From Roseococcus suduntuyensis (lineage in GTDB: Bacteria; Pseudomonadota; Alphaproteobacteria; Acetobacterales; Acetobacteraceae), in the NCBI RefSeq assembly GCF_014196305.1, contig NZ_JACIDJ010000011.1:1-64000 (forward strand): a stretch of DNA of 64,000 nt. Direction: 5' to 3'. Every line of letters starts with the position of its first letter. The stretch's first letter is position 1. A program made the position numbers and the translations under genes. Below, piece by piece: positions 1 through 9,000 of the stretch. The notes under the pieces are model-generated. The model saw only the letters and a list, made by a program, of their open reading frames with translations, did no database searches and had not been told where the DNA came from.

Positions 1-43
1 CTGCGTTCACATGCGTTCACGCAGCCTGCTCTAACCTTTGTTG

Positions 44-93
44 AGAGCGGGATTCAGCGTTCTCGGTGATTCCACCTCAACGCATCCCGCTCT
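44..93 (-). terminator. Inverted repeat at the stop codon of the XRE regulator gene
   Basis: A perfect 10-bp inverted repeat pairs AGAGCGGGAT (44-53) with ATCCCGCTCT (84-93) across a 30-nt loop. On the minus strand the 5' arm overlaps the TAG stop of the regulator gene. It could act as a terminator or as an mRNA 3'-end structure. The loop is long and no U-tract follows, so factor-independent termination is uncertain. Confidence 0.4.
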
Positions 94-448
94 AACCGGG
101 CTTGTTCAGTTCCTGCAGGAGGGCTTCCACCCTTTCCTCCGGCAGATCGCGGATGCGACGGGCCAACTGGTTCGCCAGCTCCGTCGCGCGCGGGCTCAGG
201 CCCGAGGTGTCCACCACCACCCTCGGATGGGAGATGCGCGCGAGGCGGACCAGCTCCTCCGCCTCGTCCCAGATCAGCCCGAAGAACTCGTTCACCTGGT
301 GCACCAGCCCGGCCGAGGGGCGGCCGCGCTTGCCGTGCTCCAGCGCGGAAAGATAGGCGGCCGAGACATGCACCGCCGCCGCCAATTCGCTGAGGGTGAC
401 GCCACGCTGTTCGCGCAGCGCGCGCAGGCGCAGGCCGAAGGGGGTCAT
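92..448 (-). CDS. XRE-family helix-turn-helix transcriptional regulator
   Basis: This 118-residue protein has an N-terminal Cro/C1-type helix-turn-helix over about residues 6-60. The typical motif runs from ALREQRGVTLSELAAAVHVS through AYLSALEHGKRGRPS. The C-terminal half is short and helical, and it ends in a segment rich in Arg, Glu and Leu that could mediate dimerisation. It is probably a cytoplasmic DNA-binding regulator; its target is not visible. It lies last in the minus-strand series lutB-lutC-smr, 181 bp beyond smr with a hairpin in between, so it may be partly uncoupled from that series. The ATG start fits the beginning of the HTH domain. Confidence 0.85.
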   Translation of the reverse strand: MTPFGLRLRALREQRGVTLSELAAAVHVSAAYLSALEHGKRGRPSAGLVHQVNEFFGLIWDEAEELVRLARISHPRVVVDTSGLSPRATELANQLARRIRDLPEERVEALLQELNKPG

Positions 449-542
449 GTTTTTGTGCCCTCAGGCGCCGGGCGCGCGCTCCGCGCGCTTGGCTTGCGCG
501 CCACGCGCTGACGCTCCTGAACCAGCGGGCGGTCGAGGCGCG

Positions 543-561
543 GCGGCCGCTGTGCGGCCGC
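543..561 (-). terminator. Short GC hairpin between smr and the XRE regulator gene
   Basis: GCGGCCGC (543-550) is followed by a 3-nt loop and a second GCGGCCGC (554-561), which is its own complement. The result is an 8-bp perfect stem. It sits in the only sizeable gap (449-629) of the minus-strand series and may attenuate transcription entering the regulator gene. No T-run follows. The rest of the gap shows no coding potential that I can support. Confidence 0.4.
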
Positions 562-629
562 ATCCTCGGAGCACTGCTCGTTACCGGCAAAGTCGCGCTG
601 GGCGCGCTGGGCCGGGCCGCGTCTGCGGC

Positions 630-1175
630 TCACCTGGCCCGCCGCAGCAGCAGATGCACCGCGCCCGCATTGGCCCGGTGCGGGTGGGCGGCGCCGAGGA
701 TCACGGCGCGCAGTTCGGGCGCGTTGAGCCAATGCGGCAATTCGCGGCGCAACACACCCCCCTCCGTGCTGCTGCCCTTGCCGGTGACGATGCACACCAC
801 CCGCGCGCCATCCATTTGCGCCGCGCGCAGGAAGGTGCGGACGGCGCCATGCGCGCGCTCGGCGGTCATGCCGTGCAGGTCGAGCTTGCGCTCGGGCCGC
901 AGCGTGCCGCGGCGCAGGTCGCGCCAGCGCTTCGCGTCCAGACCGTCGGGCTGGATGCCGACATTCAGCTCGGGCGGGGGGCGGCGCGGCGGGGGCGGCG
1001 CGGGTGTGGCCGGGGCGCGTGGCGGCGGCGTGATGGTGACGCTGGGCGGGGCTGGGGGCGCTTCCGGTTCGGCCAGGGCCTTGCCGGGCAGGGGGGTGAT
1101 GGTGCGCGCCACCGCCGCCCAGGCCGCGCGGTCCTCGGGCGAGAGCCCGCGGCGGCGCTTCGTGGCGCCGTTCAC
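630..1175 (-). CDS. Smr/MutS2-type nuclease domain protein
   Basis: This 181-residue protein carries a C-terminal Smr domain (about residues 95-181), with the LDLHGM motif and a GKGSSTEGGVLRRELPHWL segment typical of stand-alone Smr proteins. Smr domains are nicking endonucleases or nucleic-acid binders linked to recombination or RNA quality control; the substrate here is unknown. The N-terminal half is a proline-rich, probably disordered stretch (about residues 30-70) after a short helix. Its ATG overlaps the TGA of lutC by four bases, so translation is coupled to the lut genes upstream. The link to lactate oxidation is probably only positional. Confidence 0.85.
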   Translation of the reverse strand: MNGATKRRRGLSPEDRAAWAAVARTITPLPGKALAEPEAPPAPPSVTITPPPRAPATPAPPPPRRPPPELNVGIQPDGLDAKRWRDLRRGTLRPERKLDLHGMTAERAHGAVRTFLRAAQMDGARVVCIVTGKGSSTEGGVLRRELPHWLNAPELRAVILGAAHPHRANAGAVHLLLRRAR

Positions 1176-1879
1176 GGGGCGGGCAGGGCGGCGGGATCGT
1201 CATCCAGCAAGAGGATGTGCAGCCTTCTCGGCCCATGCGCCCCCAGTTCCAGCGTCTGCTCGATGTCCGCGCTGCGCGAGGGGCCGGTCACGAACATCAC
1301 GTTGCGGGGCATGAACCCGCCGGTGCGGGCGTCCTGGTTCTCGGCCCGCAGCAGGTCCCAGGCCTCCTCATAGGCGCCGACGATCCGGCTGGCGCGGAGG
1401 AACACCATCTCGGTGTCGGGCAGCAGGTTCAGCGTGGTGGGGCGGTGTGGCGAGGAGGGCAGCATCAGCGTGCCCGTCTCCGCGATGCCGGCGAAGCCGT
1501 GCTGGAGGCTGACGGAATCCTGTGGGTCGCCGCGCCGCGCCTCAACCTGGAGCATGGGGCGCGAATCCCAGTCCAGCCCCTGCAATTCCGGGTGCGGCGC
1601 CATGGCGATGCGCTGGGGCAGGTTCTGCGCGGCCAGGTACTCCCCGATGGCGGCGGGCATTTCGGCGGCATCCGCCACGCGGCGGACGGTGCCGAACTCC
1701 TTCTCGACGTTGCGGATGAACAGCGCCACCTGCTCGGGCCGCGCCACACGGGAGCGCGCGGGGATCAGGTGGCGCGGATGGGTGGCAAGCCGCCCGCCCA
1801 GCATGGCCTGCTGGTCGGCGGGCAGGGGGCCGCGGCGCAGGCCGCGCCGGATGGCGGTGAGGATGGCGTCCTTGCTCAT
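1172..1879 (-). CDS. lutC: LUD-domain protein LutC (lactate utilisation)
   Basis: This 235-residue protein belongs to the LUD (LutC/YkgG) family, a subunit of the iron-sulfur L-lactate oxidising complex. The hallmark GIAETGTLMLPSSPHRPTTL region is near residue 140, and the AFVT-like end (NVMFVTGPSRSADIEQTLELG) matches the family. The ATG at 1879 was chosen because it overlaps the lutB stop in an ATGA junction and gives MSKDAILTAIRRGL, a normal LutC start. The gene also overlaps smr downstream by ATGA. The third partner, LutA (two CCG domains), is not in this window. Confidence 0.85.
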   Translation of the reverse strand: MSKDAILTAIRRGLRRGPLPADQQAMLGGRLATHPRHLIPARSRVARPEQVALFIRNVEKEFGTVRRVADAAEMPAAIGEYLAAQNLPQRIAMAPHPELQGLDWDSRPMLQVEARRGDPQDSVSLQHGFAGIAETGTLMLPSSPHRPTTLNLLPDTEMVFLRASRIVGAYEEAWDLLRAENQDARTGGFMPRNVMFVTGPSRSADIEQTLELGAHGPRRLHILLLDDDPAALPAP

Positions 1880-3348
1880 CGGTTCCGCATCCGCTTCGCA
1901 TATTGCGCCATGAAGGTGCCGCCCTGGGGCACGGGCAAATCCCGCCCCGCCGTCCAGCCGCCGGCCAGCGGCAGTGACTTGAACGCGCCCTTGTGGCGGC
2001 CCAGCAGCCCCATCAACCCCACCCCGATCCGCGAGGCCAGCCGATAGGCCCCCGGCCGTTGCGCGAACCAGGCCCAGAGGCCGAGCCCGCTGCGGACCCC
2101 CTGTGGCGAGAGGTGCCGTTCGAACTCGCGCTCGCGCCAGTGGCGCATCATCTTGGGCAGCGGGATCTTCACCGGGCAGACGCTCTCGCACTTGCCGCAG
2201 AAGGTGCTGGCATTGGGCAGGTGCCCGGCCTTCTCCACGCCGATCAGCGAGGGCGTCAGCACCGACCCCATGGGCCCCGGATAGACCCAGCCATAGGCAT
2301 GCCCGCCCACCGCGCCATAGACCGGGCAGTGGTTCATGCAGGCGGCGCAGCGGATGCAGCGCAACATCTCCTGGAATTCGGTGCCGACCATGGCGGAACG
2401 GCCATTGTCCACCAGCACCACATGGTATTCGCCCGGCCCGTCGATCTCCGCCTCGCGCCGGGCGCCCGTGCTGAAGGTGGTGTAGACGGAGAAATCCTGC
2501 CCGGTGGCGGAGCGCGCCAGCAGGCGCAGCAGGCTCACGCAATCCTCCAGCGTGGGCACCACCTTCTCGATGCTGGCCAGCGCGATATGGACGCGGGGCA
2601 GCGTCTGCGTCAGGTCGCCATTGCCCTCATTGGTGACGATGACGGAACTGCCCGTCTCGGCCACCAGGAAGTTGGCGCCGGTGATGCCGACATCGGCGGC
2701 CAGGAATTTCTGCCGCAGGCGGGTGCGCGCCTCGGTCAGGATGTCGCGGCGTTCGTGGAAGACGCGGTCGGGGTCGAGGTCGGTGTGGGCGCGGCGGAAA
2801 TCCGCCTCCCAATCCTCGCGGTTCAGGTGGAAGGCGGGGGCGATGATGTGCGAGGGCGTCTCGCGCCGCAGCTGGATGATGTATTCACCGAGGTCCGTCT
2901 CGACGGGGTCTATCCCGTGCTTCTCCAGGTGGTCGTTGATCCCGAGCTCCTCGGAGATCATGGACTTGCCCTTGGTGACCGTCTTCGCCCCCGCCTTGCG
3001 GCAGATTTCCAGCACGGCGGCGCGGGCCTCCTCGGCCGTGCTGCACCAGTGCACATGGCCACCCGCGCGCTCCACATTGGCGGCGAAGGTTTCCAGGTAG
3101 AAATCGAGGTTGGCCAGGGTGTGGTTCTTGATGTCGCGGCCGACGTCCCGCAGCGCCTCGAACTCCGGCAGGCGGGAGACGGCCTCGGCCCGGCGTTGCA
3201 GGAAGGCGCCCTTGGCTTTGCCGAGCGCCTTCTGCAGCCCGGCATCCTTCAGCGCGTGGGCGGCGTTGTCCTTGAAGGCGGGGGAGGTGGTGAGCACGGG
3301 CTGCGGTCCTGGCTGGCTGCCCCCATAGTATAGGGCGGGGCCGGGCAT
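1876..3348 (-). CDS. lutB: Iron-sulfur protein LutB (lactate utilisation)
   Basis: This 490-residue LutB/YkgF protein has an N-terminal LUD domain and a C-terminal ferredoxin-like part. The first cluster reads CxxCxxCxxxCP (Cys331, 334, 337, 341) and the second CGKCESVCP (Cys384, 387, 391). These are expected to hold [4Fe-4S] clusters that pass electrons from lactate oxidation. The ATG at 3348 gives MPGPALYYGG; an ATG eight codons upstream is possible but less family-like. The gene is divergent from the aminotransferase gene across a 78-bp gap that probably holds both promoters. It is coupled to lutC by ATGA. Confidence 0.88.
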   Translation of the reverse strand: MPGPALYYGGSQPGPQPVLTTSPAFKDNAAHALKDAGLQKALGKAKGAFLQRRAEAVSRLPEFEALRDVGRDIKNHTLANLDFYLETFAANVERAGGHVHWCSTAEEARAAVLEICRKAGAKTVTKGKSMISEELGINDHLEKHGIDPVETDLGEYIIQLRRETPSHIIAPAFHLNREDWEADFRRAHTDLDPDRVFHERRDILTEARTRLRQKFLAADVGITGANFLVAETGSSVIVTNEGNGDLTQTLPRVHIALASIEKVVPTLEDCVSLLRLLARSATGQDFSVYTTFSTGARREAEIDGPGEYHVVLVDNGRSAMVGTEFQEMLRCIRCAACMNHCPVYGAVGGHAYGWVYPGPMGSVLTPSLIGVEKAGHLPNASTFCGKCESVCPVKIPLPKMMRHWREREFERHLSPQGVRSGLGLWAWFAQRPGAYRLASRIGVGLMGLLGRHKGAFKSLPLAGGWTAGRDLPVPQGGTFMAQYAKRMRNR

Positions 3349-3426
3349 GGTCGAGGTCCACCCCTTTCGCACCCCCTCGCCCCGGGCCTATCCTGCGCCC
3401 AGCCCGATCATCCAGGACCCGCGCCC

Positions 3427-4755
3427 ATGAACGAACTCTCCGTCCCGCGCCCGAACAACCTCGACGCGTTCTGGATGCCCTATTCGGACAACAAGTATTT
3501 CAAGGGCACGCCGCGGCTCCTCGCGCGCGCCGAGGGCATGAACTACTACACGCCCGAGGGCCGGGAAGTGCTGGACGGCACGGCGGGCCTGTGGTGCTGC
3601 AATGCCGGCCATGGGCGACGCGAGATCGTGGAGGCCATCCAGAAGCAGGCCGCCATCCTGGACTTCGCGCCCACCTTCCAGCTCGGCCACCCCATCGCCT
3701 TCGAGGCGGCGGCGCGCGTGGCCGACCTGACGCCGGACGGGCTGGACCACGTCTTCTTCACCAATTCCGGCAGCGAGAGCGCCGACACCGCGCTCAAGAT
3801 CGCGCTGGCCTACCAGCGGGCGCGCGGCCAGGCGCAGCGGGTCCGCCTGGTGGGGCGGGAGCGCGGCTATCACGGCGTGGGCTTCGGCGGCATGTCGGTG
3901 GGCGGCATCGGCCCCAACCGCAAGCAGTTCGGCGCCATGCTTCCTTATGTGGACCACTTGCCGCACACCCACCTGCCGGCGCAGAACGCCTTCAGCCGCG
4001 GGCAGCCCGAGCATGGGGCAAACCTCGCCGACCACCTGGAGTCGCTGGTCGCCCTGCATGGCGACACCATCGCGGCGGTCATGGTCGAGCCGGTGGCGGG
4101 CTCGACCGGCGTGCTGGTGCCGCCCAAGGGGTATTTGGAGCGACTGCGGGCGCTCTGCGACAAGCACGGCATCCTGCTGATCTATGACGAGGTCATCACG
4201 GGCTTCGGCCGCATCGGCACGCATTTCGGCGCCGAGCGCCTGGGTGTTGCCCCCGACATCATGACCATGGCCAAGGGCCTGACCAACGCCGCCGTGCCCA
4301 TGGGCGCGGTCGCGGTGCGCAACGAGATCTACCAGACCATCGTGGACGGCACCCAGGCGGGCATCGAGTTCTTCCACGGCTACACCTATTCGGGCCACCC
4401 GCTGGCCGCCGCCGCCGCCATCGCCGCCATTGACATCCATGTGCGCGAGGACCTGCCCGGCCGGGTGCGCGCCATCGAGGGCTATTGGGAGGACGCCGCC
4501 CACGCCATGCGCTCGGCCCCCAACGTCATTGACGTGCGGAACCACGGCCTGATCGCGGGCATCGAGCTGGCTCCACGCGAGGGCGCGCCCGGGGATCGCG
4601 CCATGCGCGTCTTCCGCCGCTGCTTCGACGAGGGCGTGCTGATCCGCGTGACGGGCGACATCGTGGCGCTCAGCCCGCCGCTGATCATCGAGAAGCCGCA
4701 TGTGGACCGTATCTTCGGCACGCTGCAGGACGCGATCCACAAGGAAGCCGCCTGA
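3427..4755 (+). CDS. Class III pyridoxal-phosphate omega-aminotransferase
   Basis: This 442-residue fold-type I aminotransferase resembles beta-alanine/omega-amino acid:pyruvate transaminases. Visible are FFTNSGSESADTALK (phosphate binding), IYDEVITGFGR with the PLP-ring Asp254, and MTMAKGLTNAAVPMG with the Schiff-base Lys283. It would move an amino group from an omega-amino acid or amine to an alpha-keto acid in the cytoplasm. The precise donor cannot be read from the sequence. It is transcribed alone, divergent from lutB, and its TGA lies in the loop of a hairpin. Confidence 0.88.
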   Translation: MNELSVPRPNNLDAFWMPYSDNKYFKGTPRLLARAEGMNYYTPEGREVLDGTAGLWCCNAGHGRREIVEAIQKQAAILDFAPTFQLGHPIAFEAAARVADLTPDGLDHVFFTNSGSESADTALKIALAYQRARGQAQRVRLVGRERGYHGVGFGGMSVGGIGPNRKQFGAMLPYVDHLPHTHLPAQNAFSRGQPEHGANLADHLESLVALHGDTIAAVMVEPVAGSTGVLVPPKGYLERLRALCDKHGILLIYDEVITGFGRIGTHFGAERLGVAPDIMTMAKGLTNAAVPMGAVAVRNEIYQTIVDGTQAGIEFFHGYTYSGHPLAAAAAIAAIDIHVREDLPGRVRAIEGYWEDAAHAMRSAPNVIDVRNHGLIAGIELAPREGAPGDRAMRVFRRCFDEGVLIRVTGDIVALSPPLIIEKPHVDRIFGTLQDAIHKEAA

Positions 4756-4762
4756 GGCGGCT
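4746..4762 (+). terminator. Hairpin with the aminotransferase stop codon in its loop
   Basis: AGCCGCC (4746-4752) and GGCGGCT (4756-4762) form a perfect 7-bp stem whose 3-nt loop is the TGA stop. The site lies between two convergent genes, where a shared terminator is expected. There is no U-tract. Confidence 0.45.
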
Positions 4763-4776
4763 GTTCATGGCGGGCC

Positions 4777-5598
4777 CTACTGGTGGGGCTCGCCATGATG
4801 ATGGCCATGGGCCTTGCGCGCCGCCTCCTTGCGGATGCGCTGCTGCTGCGCGGCGTCGCTGAAGGCCGCGGCCAGGATGCCGGTCGGAATGGCGATCAGG
4901 CCGATGCCCAGCACCGCGATGAAGCCCGCGCAGACCCGTCCGAACCAGGTGATGGGCGCCACATCGCCATAGCCCACCGTGGTCAGCGTCGCGATGGCCC
5001 ACCACATGGACCGCGGGATGGAGCCGAAGGCCTCGGGCTGGGCGTCGCCCTCCACCACGTAGAGCAGCGTGGCCGAGAGCACGAGCAGCCCCCCCGCCAC
5101 ACAGACCCCCAGCACCAGCTCATGGCGGCGTGAGGCCAGGGCCTCCTGAAGGAAGGCGAAGGCGCCGGAGAATTGGCCCAGCCGCGCGAAGCGCAGGATG
5201 CGCAGCATGCGCGCGAAGCGCAGCAGGAAGGCCTGCGGGCCCAGATCCTCCAGCAGCAGCGGGCTCAGCGCCAACAGGTCCAGGATGCCGGCGGGCGAGA
5301 CGATGAAGCGCAGCCGTGCCCGCCAGGCGGGGCCATCGGGGTCGGCCTCCGGCGCCACCCAGATCCGCGTCAGGTACTCCGCGAGGAAGATGCCGCCGAG
5401 CAGCAATTCCAGTGTGCGGAAAATCCCCTCATTGCCCGCGTAGATCGTGATTTCGCTCTCGAGCGTGGCCACGCCCACCGAGAACAGGATGAGAAGCCCG
5501 ATCATCTTGTTCGCGGGCGACATCCCCTCGGCCGGCCATTGCCGCGGGCTGAGCTGCACGAACAGGCGGCGGCGGAGCGAGGGGCGGTCGGGTGCCAA
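4777..5598 (-). CDS. Voltage-gated potassium channel family protein
   Basis: This 273-residue inner-membrane protein has six transmembrane segments. S1 starts near residue 31. The S4-like helix FLLRFARMLRILRFARLG (about residues 124-141) carries regularly spaced Arg. The selectivity filter TTVGYGD is at residues 206-212. The short C-terminus is rich in His, Arg and Ala. The start is a TTG at 5598, supported by a GGAAGG Shine-Dalgarno sequence (5605-5610) six bases upstream. It retains the N-terminal stretch RRRLFVQLSPRQWPAEGMSP seen in this channel type; the internal ATG at residue 26 would begin just before S1. No RCK or cyclic-nucleotide domain is present. Confidence 0.87.
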   Translation of the reverse strand: MAPDRPSLRRRLFVQLSPRQWPAEGMSPANKMIGLLILFSVGVATLESEITIYAGNEGIFRTLELLLGGIFLAEYLTRIWVAPEADPDGPAWRARLRFIVSPAGILDLLALSPLLLEDLGPQAFLLRFARMLRILRFARLGQFSGAFAFLQEALASRRHELVLGVCVAGGLLVLSATLLYVVEGDAQPEAFGSIPRSMWWAIATLTTVGYGDVAPITWFGRVCAGFIAVLGIGLIAIPTGILAAAFSDAAQQQRIRKEAARKAHGHHHGEPHQ

Positions 5599-5725
5599 GG
5601 CAAGCCTTCCAGCGAGGGCGGTTCAGGGGTGTGGCCCTGTCTCTACGCCTCCGGGGACGGGTAGTCACCCTTGATGGCTTTCCCATATGCCCAGACGATG
5701 CTAAATAATCGGACAATCCATCAGG

Positions 5726-5941
5726 TCATGCGTGGCTGATTTCGTATGAATCCGCCCCGCGAGGCCCAAGGCCGGCCAGTTTTCGAATCGGAATGACGGT
5801 CAACCTGCCGTCGAGAAATTCGCCTCTGATTCGATGCATCTGTTGTTGTTGGTCGTGCGTTGGGCTTTGGAAGCGTGGTGTTTCGTCCAGATCATATGCG
5901 GTTGATTTTTTTCCGCGAGTGATACTGAGCGTAGCCGCCAT
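5726..5941 (-). CDS. Possible 71-residue small protein, function unknown
   Basis: An ATG at 5941, with AGGA nine bases upstream, opens a 71-codon frame ending in TGA. The product is hydrophilic, with a QQQQ run and a charged centre, and has no motif I recognise. Only about half of its third codon positions are G or C, unlike the strongly GC-biased neighbours. It is therefore either recently acquired, a relic, or not coding at all. It lies inside the probable glgE promoter region on the opposite strand. Confidence 0.25.
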   Translation of the reverse strand: MAATLSITRGKKSTAYDLDETPRFQSPTHDQQQQMHRIRGEFLDGRLTVIPIRKLAGLGPRGADSYEISHA

Positions 5942-6018
5942 GCTGCCCGATCCTGGTTCCCCGACCCAAGGGAGCCGCCGCCATGCCGGGCCCTCCGGCG
6001 TGGCGAAACCGCGCGAAT

Positions 6019-6023
6019 GGAGG
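6019..6023 (+). promoter_or_regulatory. Ribosome binding site that sets the glgE start
   Basis: GGAGG lies five bases before the ATG at 6029. The ATG at 6017 overlaps this Shine-Dalgarno sequence and has none of its own, so 6029 is the likelier start. Confidence 0.65.
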
Positions 6024-6028
6024 TCCGG

Positions 6029-9000
6029 ATGGCGGAACACCGCCCGAGCAAGCCAAAGACGGCCCAACCGAAAGCCCGCACCGCGGGCCAGGCGCCCGCC
6101 CGTGCCACGGGACAGGCCGCCACACGGGCCAAGGCGACACCCAGGCCAGGTCCGTCTGAAACCATCACCGCGCCGACGGCATTTCCGGCCCAGCCCGCGC
6201 CTCGGCTCTATCTGCTGCATCCGTTGCTGGTGGGCGCCCTGCCGGCCTGGGATGCGGCGCTGGAGCGTGCCGCGTCGCTCGGGTTCAACGGCGTGCTGAT
6301 CCCGCCGCCCGTGGCCCCCGGTGGGGCGGGGCACCTTTACCAGATGGGCGACCCCGATGTGGCGCATCCCGTGCTGGACGCCTCGGGCGACAGCGCCGCG
6401 GCGCTGAAGCAGCTTGCCGAGAAGGCGCGGGCGCGCGGGCTCGATCTCTACATGGACCTGGTGCTGGACCGCGTGGCGGCCGATGGGCGCCTGGCCCACG
6501 ACCATGCCAGCTGGTTCGAGGCCCCCGCCGCCGATGCCCTGCCGGACCCCCGCCTGCCGCCGCCCGACCGCGCCATCGCCCTGGCCCGCTGGAGCGACGC
6601 GGAGGCCTCGGAGGCGCTGGGCGCCTGGTGGGAAGAACGTCTGCGCCGCTTCGTCGAGGCGGGCCTGGTCGGTTTCCGCTGTGAGGCGCCGGCTGCCGTG
6701 CCGGCCGGGGTCTGGCGCCGGTTGATGGCCGTCGTTCCGCAGGCGCGTTTCCTGGCCTGGACGCCCGGCCTGCCGGCCGAGGCCGTGCCCGGCCTTGCGG
6801 GCCTCGGCTTCGTCGGCGCCTTCAACAGCCTGGCCTGGTGGGATCTGCGCGACGGCTGGCTGGCGGAGGAGGCGCAGCGCCTCGCCCCCCTCGGCCCGAC
6901 GCTGGCAACGGTTGAGGCGCCCTTCGGCCCGCGCCTCGCGGCGCAGGAGGCCGACCCCGGCCTCGCGCGGATGGCCGCGCTGCGCCATCTGCGCCTCGCA
7001 GCCGGCATGGGGGCGGGGTTGCTCGTGCCCATGGGCTTTGAATTCGGCGCGCGCCGCCCGCTGGATGCCGCGCGCGACCGTCCTGGCGATTGGGAATGGC
7101 TGCGCCGCAACGCCGGCTTCGACCTGGAAGACGAGCTGCGCGCCACCAATGCCACCCTCCAGGACCAGGCGTTGGCCGCGGGCGAGTTGCGGCCGCTGAC
7201 CGGCCCCGGCGCCCCGGTGGCCGCGCTGCTGCGCGCCCATGGTCCTGATGCGCGAGGGGCGGAGGGCGCCACCCTTACCCTCGCCAACACTGACCTGCAC
7301 CAGGCGGCCAGCGTGAGCGCGGCCGCGCTGTTGCCCGGCACGGGCGGCGTCTTCACCCGCTTCACCCCCTGCTGCCCGGAGGAGGGCGCGCCCTTGCTGC
7401 CGGGCGGCGAGGTCACGCTGCGCGGCGGCGAGACCCGCATCTATCGCGCCGAGGCATCCGCGCCCATCCGTGGCGCGGCCCTGCCCGCCGCCACCGAGGC
7501 GCCGCGCCTGGGCATCGAGGCCATCACCCCCAGCGTCGAGGAAGGCCGCTTCGCGGTGAAGCGCATCGTGGGCGAGGTGGTCGAGGTCACTTGCGACATC
7601 ATCTGCGATGGGCATGACAAGCTGGGCGCCGCCCTGCTCTGGCGCGCGGTGGATGAGGAGGCGTGGCGCGAGGTGCGCCTCACGCCGCTGGGCAATGACG
7701 CCTGGACCGCGCGCTTCCCGCTGGAGCGCATGGGCCGCTACGTCTTCGTGATCGAGGCCTGGCGCGACGCCTTCGCGAGCTTCCACGACGAGCTGCAGAA
7801 GAAGCACGCCGCCGGTGTCGCCATCGGCGTGGAGCTGGAAGAGGGCCGCCGCCTGGTCGAGGCCGCGGGCCAAGGCGCCGGCGACGAGGTGGCGGCGCTG
7901 GCCGCGCGCATCACCGCGGCGGGCGACGCGGAGAAGCTCGCCCTGTTGCTGGCGCCCGACACGGCGCGTCTGATGGCGGCCGCCGATGACCGCCCCTTCA
8001 AGCTGCGCTCGCCCGAGATGCCGGTGGAGGCCGAACGCACGGGTGCCGGCTTCGCGAGCTGGTATGAGGTCTTCCCGCGCAGCCAGTCGGGCAGCGAGAC
8101 ACGGCACGGCACCTTCGACGACGTGATCCGCCAATTGCCGCGCATCCGCGGCATGGGCTTCGACGTGCTGTACTTCCCGCCCATCCACCCGATCGGCACC
8201 AAGAACCGCAAGGGGCGCAACAACAGCCTGACGCCGGGGCCGGATGATCCGGGCAGCCCCTATGCCATTGGCTCCGAGGCGGGTGGGCATGACGCGCTGC
8301 ATCCGGAACTCGGGACGCTCGATGACTTTTTGCGGCTGGTGCACGCGGCGCGGGAGCACAACCTGGAACTGGCGCTGGACTTCGCCATCCAGTGCAGCCC
8401 CGATCACCCCTGGCTGCGCGACCACAAGGACTGGTTCGAGTGGCGGCCCGATGGCTCCATCCGCTACGCCGAGAACCCGCCCAAGAAATACGAGGACATC
8501 GTCAACGTCGATTTCTACGCGAAGGGTGCGAAGCCCGCGCTGTGGAACGCGCTGCGCGACGTGGTGCGGTTCTGGTGCGTGCAGGGCGTCAGGCTCTTCC
8601 GCGTGGACAACCCGCACACCAAGCCCTTCCCCTTCTGGGAATGGATGATCGCGGATATCCGCGCGGAGTTCCCCGATGCGGTGTTCCTCTCCGAGGCCTT
8701 TACGCGGCCCAAGGTGATGTATCGCCTCGCCAAGGTCGGCTACAGCCAGAGCTACACCTACTTCACCTGGCGCAACGACAAGGCGGGGCTGACGGAGTAC
8801 CTCACGGAGCTGACGACGACAGCGCCGAAGGACTTCTTCCGCCCGCACTTCTTCGTGAACACACCGGACATCAACCCGAAATTCCTGCAGCGATCGGGGC
8901 GGCCGGGCTTCCTGATCCGGGCCGCGCTGGCGACCACCCTCTCGGGGCTGTGGGGCCTTTACCAGGGCTTCGAGTATTGCGAGGCGCGGGCCATGCCGGG

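Larger units (their letters stand above)
5599..6028. other. 430-bp divergent intergenic region with a low-GC core
   Basis: About 5690-5950 falls to roughly 50% G+C against about 70% nearby. It is the expected control region for the 15-kb trehalose/glucan operon and perhaps for the K+ channel gene. I see no confident sigma-70 promoter. A weak minus-strand reading frame (5726-5941) is listed separately. Confidence 0.5.

Noticed and set aside
1-40. Direct repeat TGCGTTCAC at the window start as a possible mobile-element end
   Set aside because: Two 9-bp copies one base apart are too little evidence without the sequence to the left.
5902-5926. TTGATT and GATACT boxes upstream of glgE
   Set aside because: Only 13 bp separate them, too short for a sigma-70 promoter. 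The region may still contain the operon promoter.
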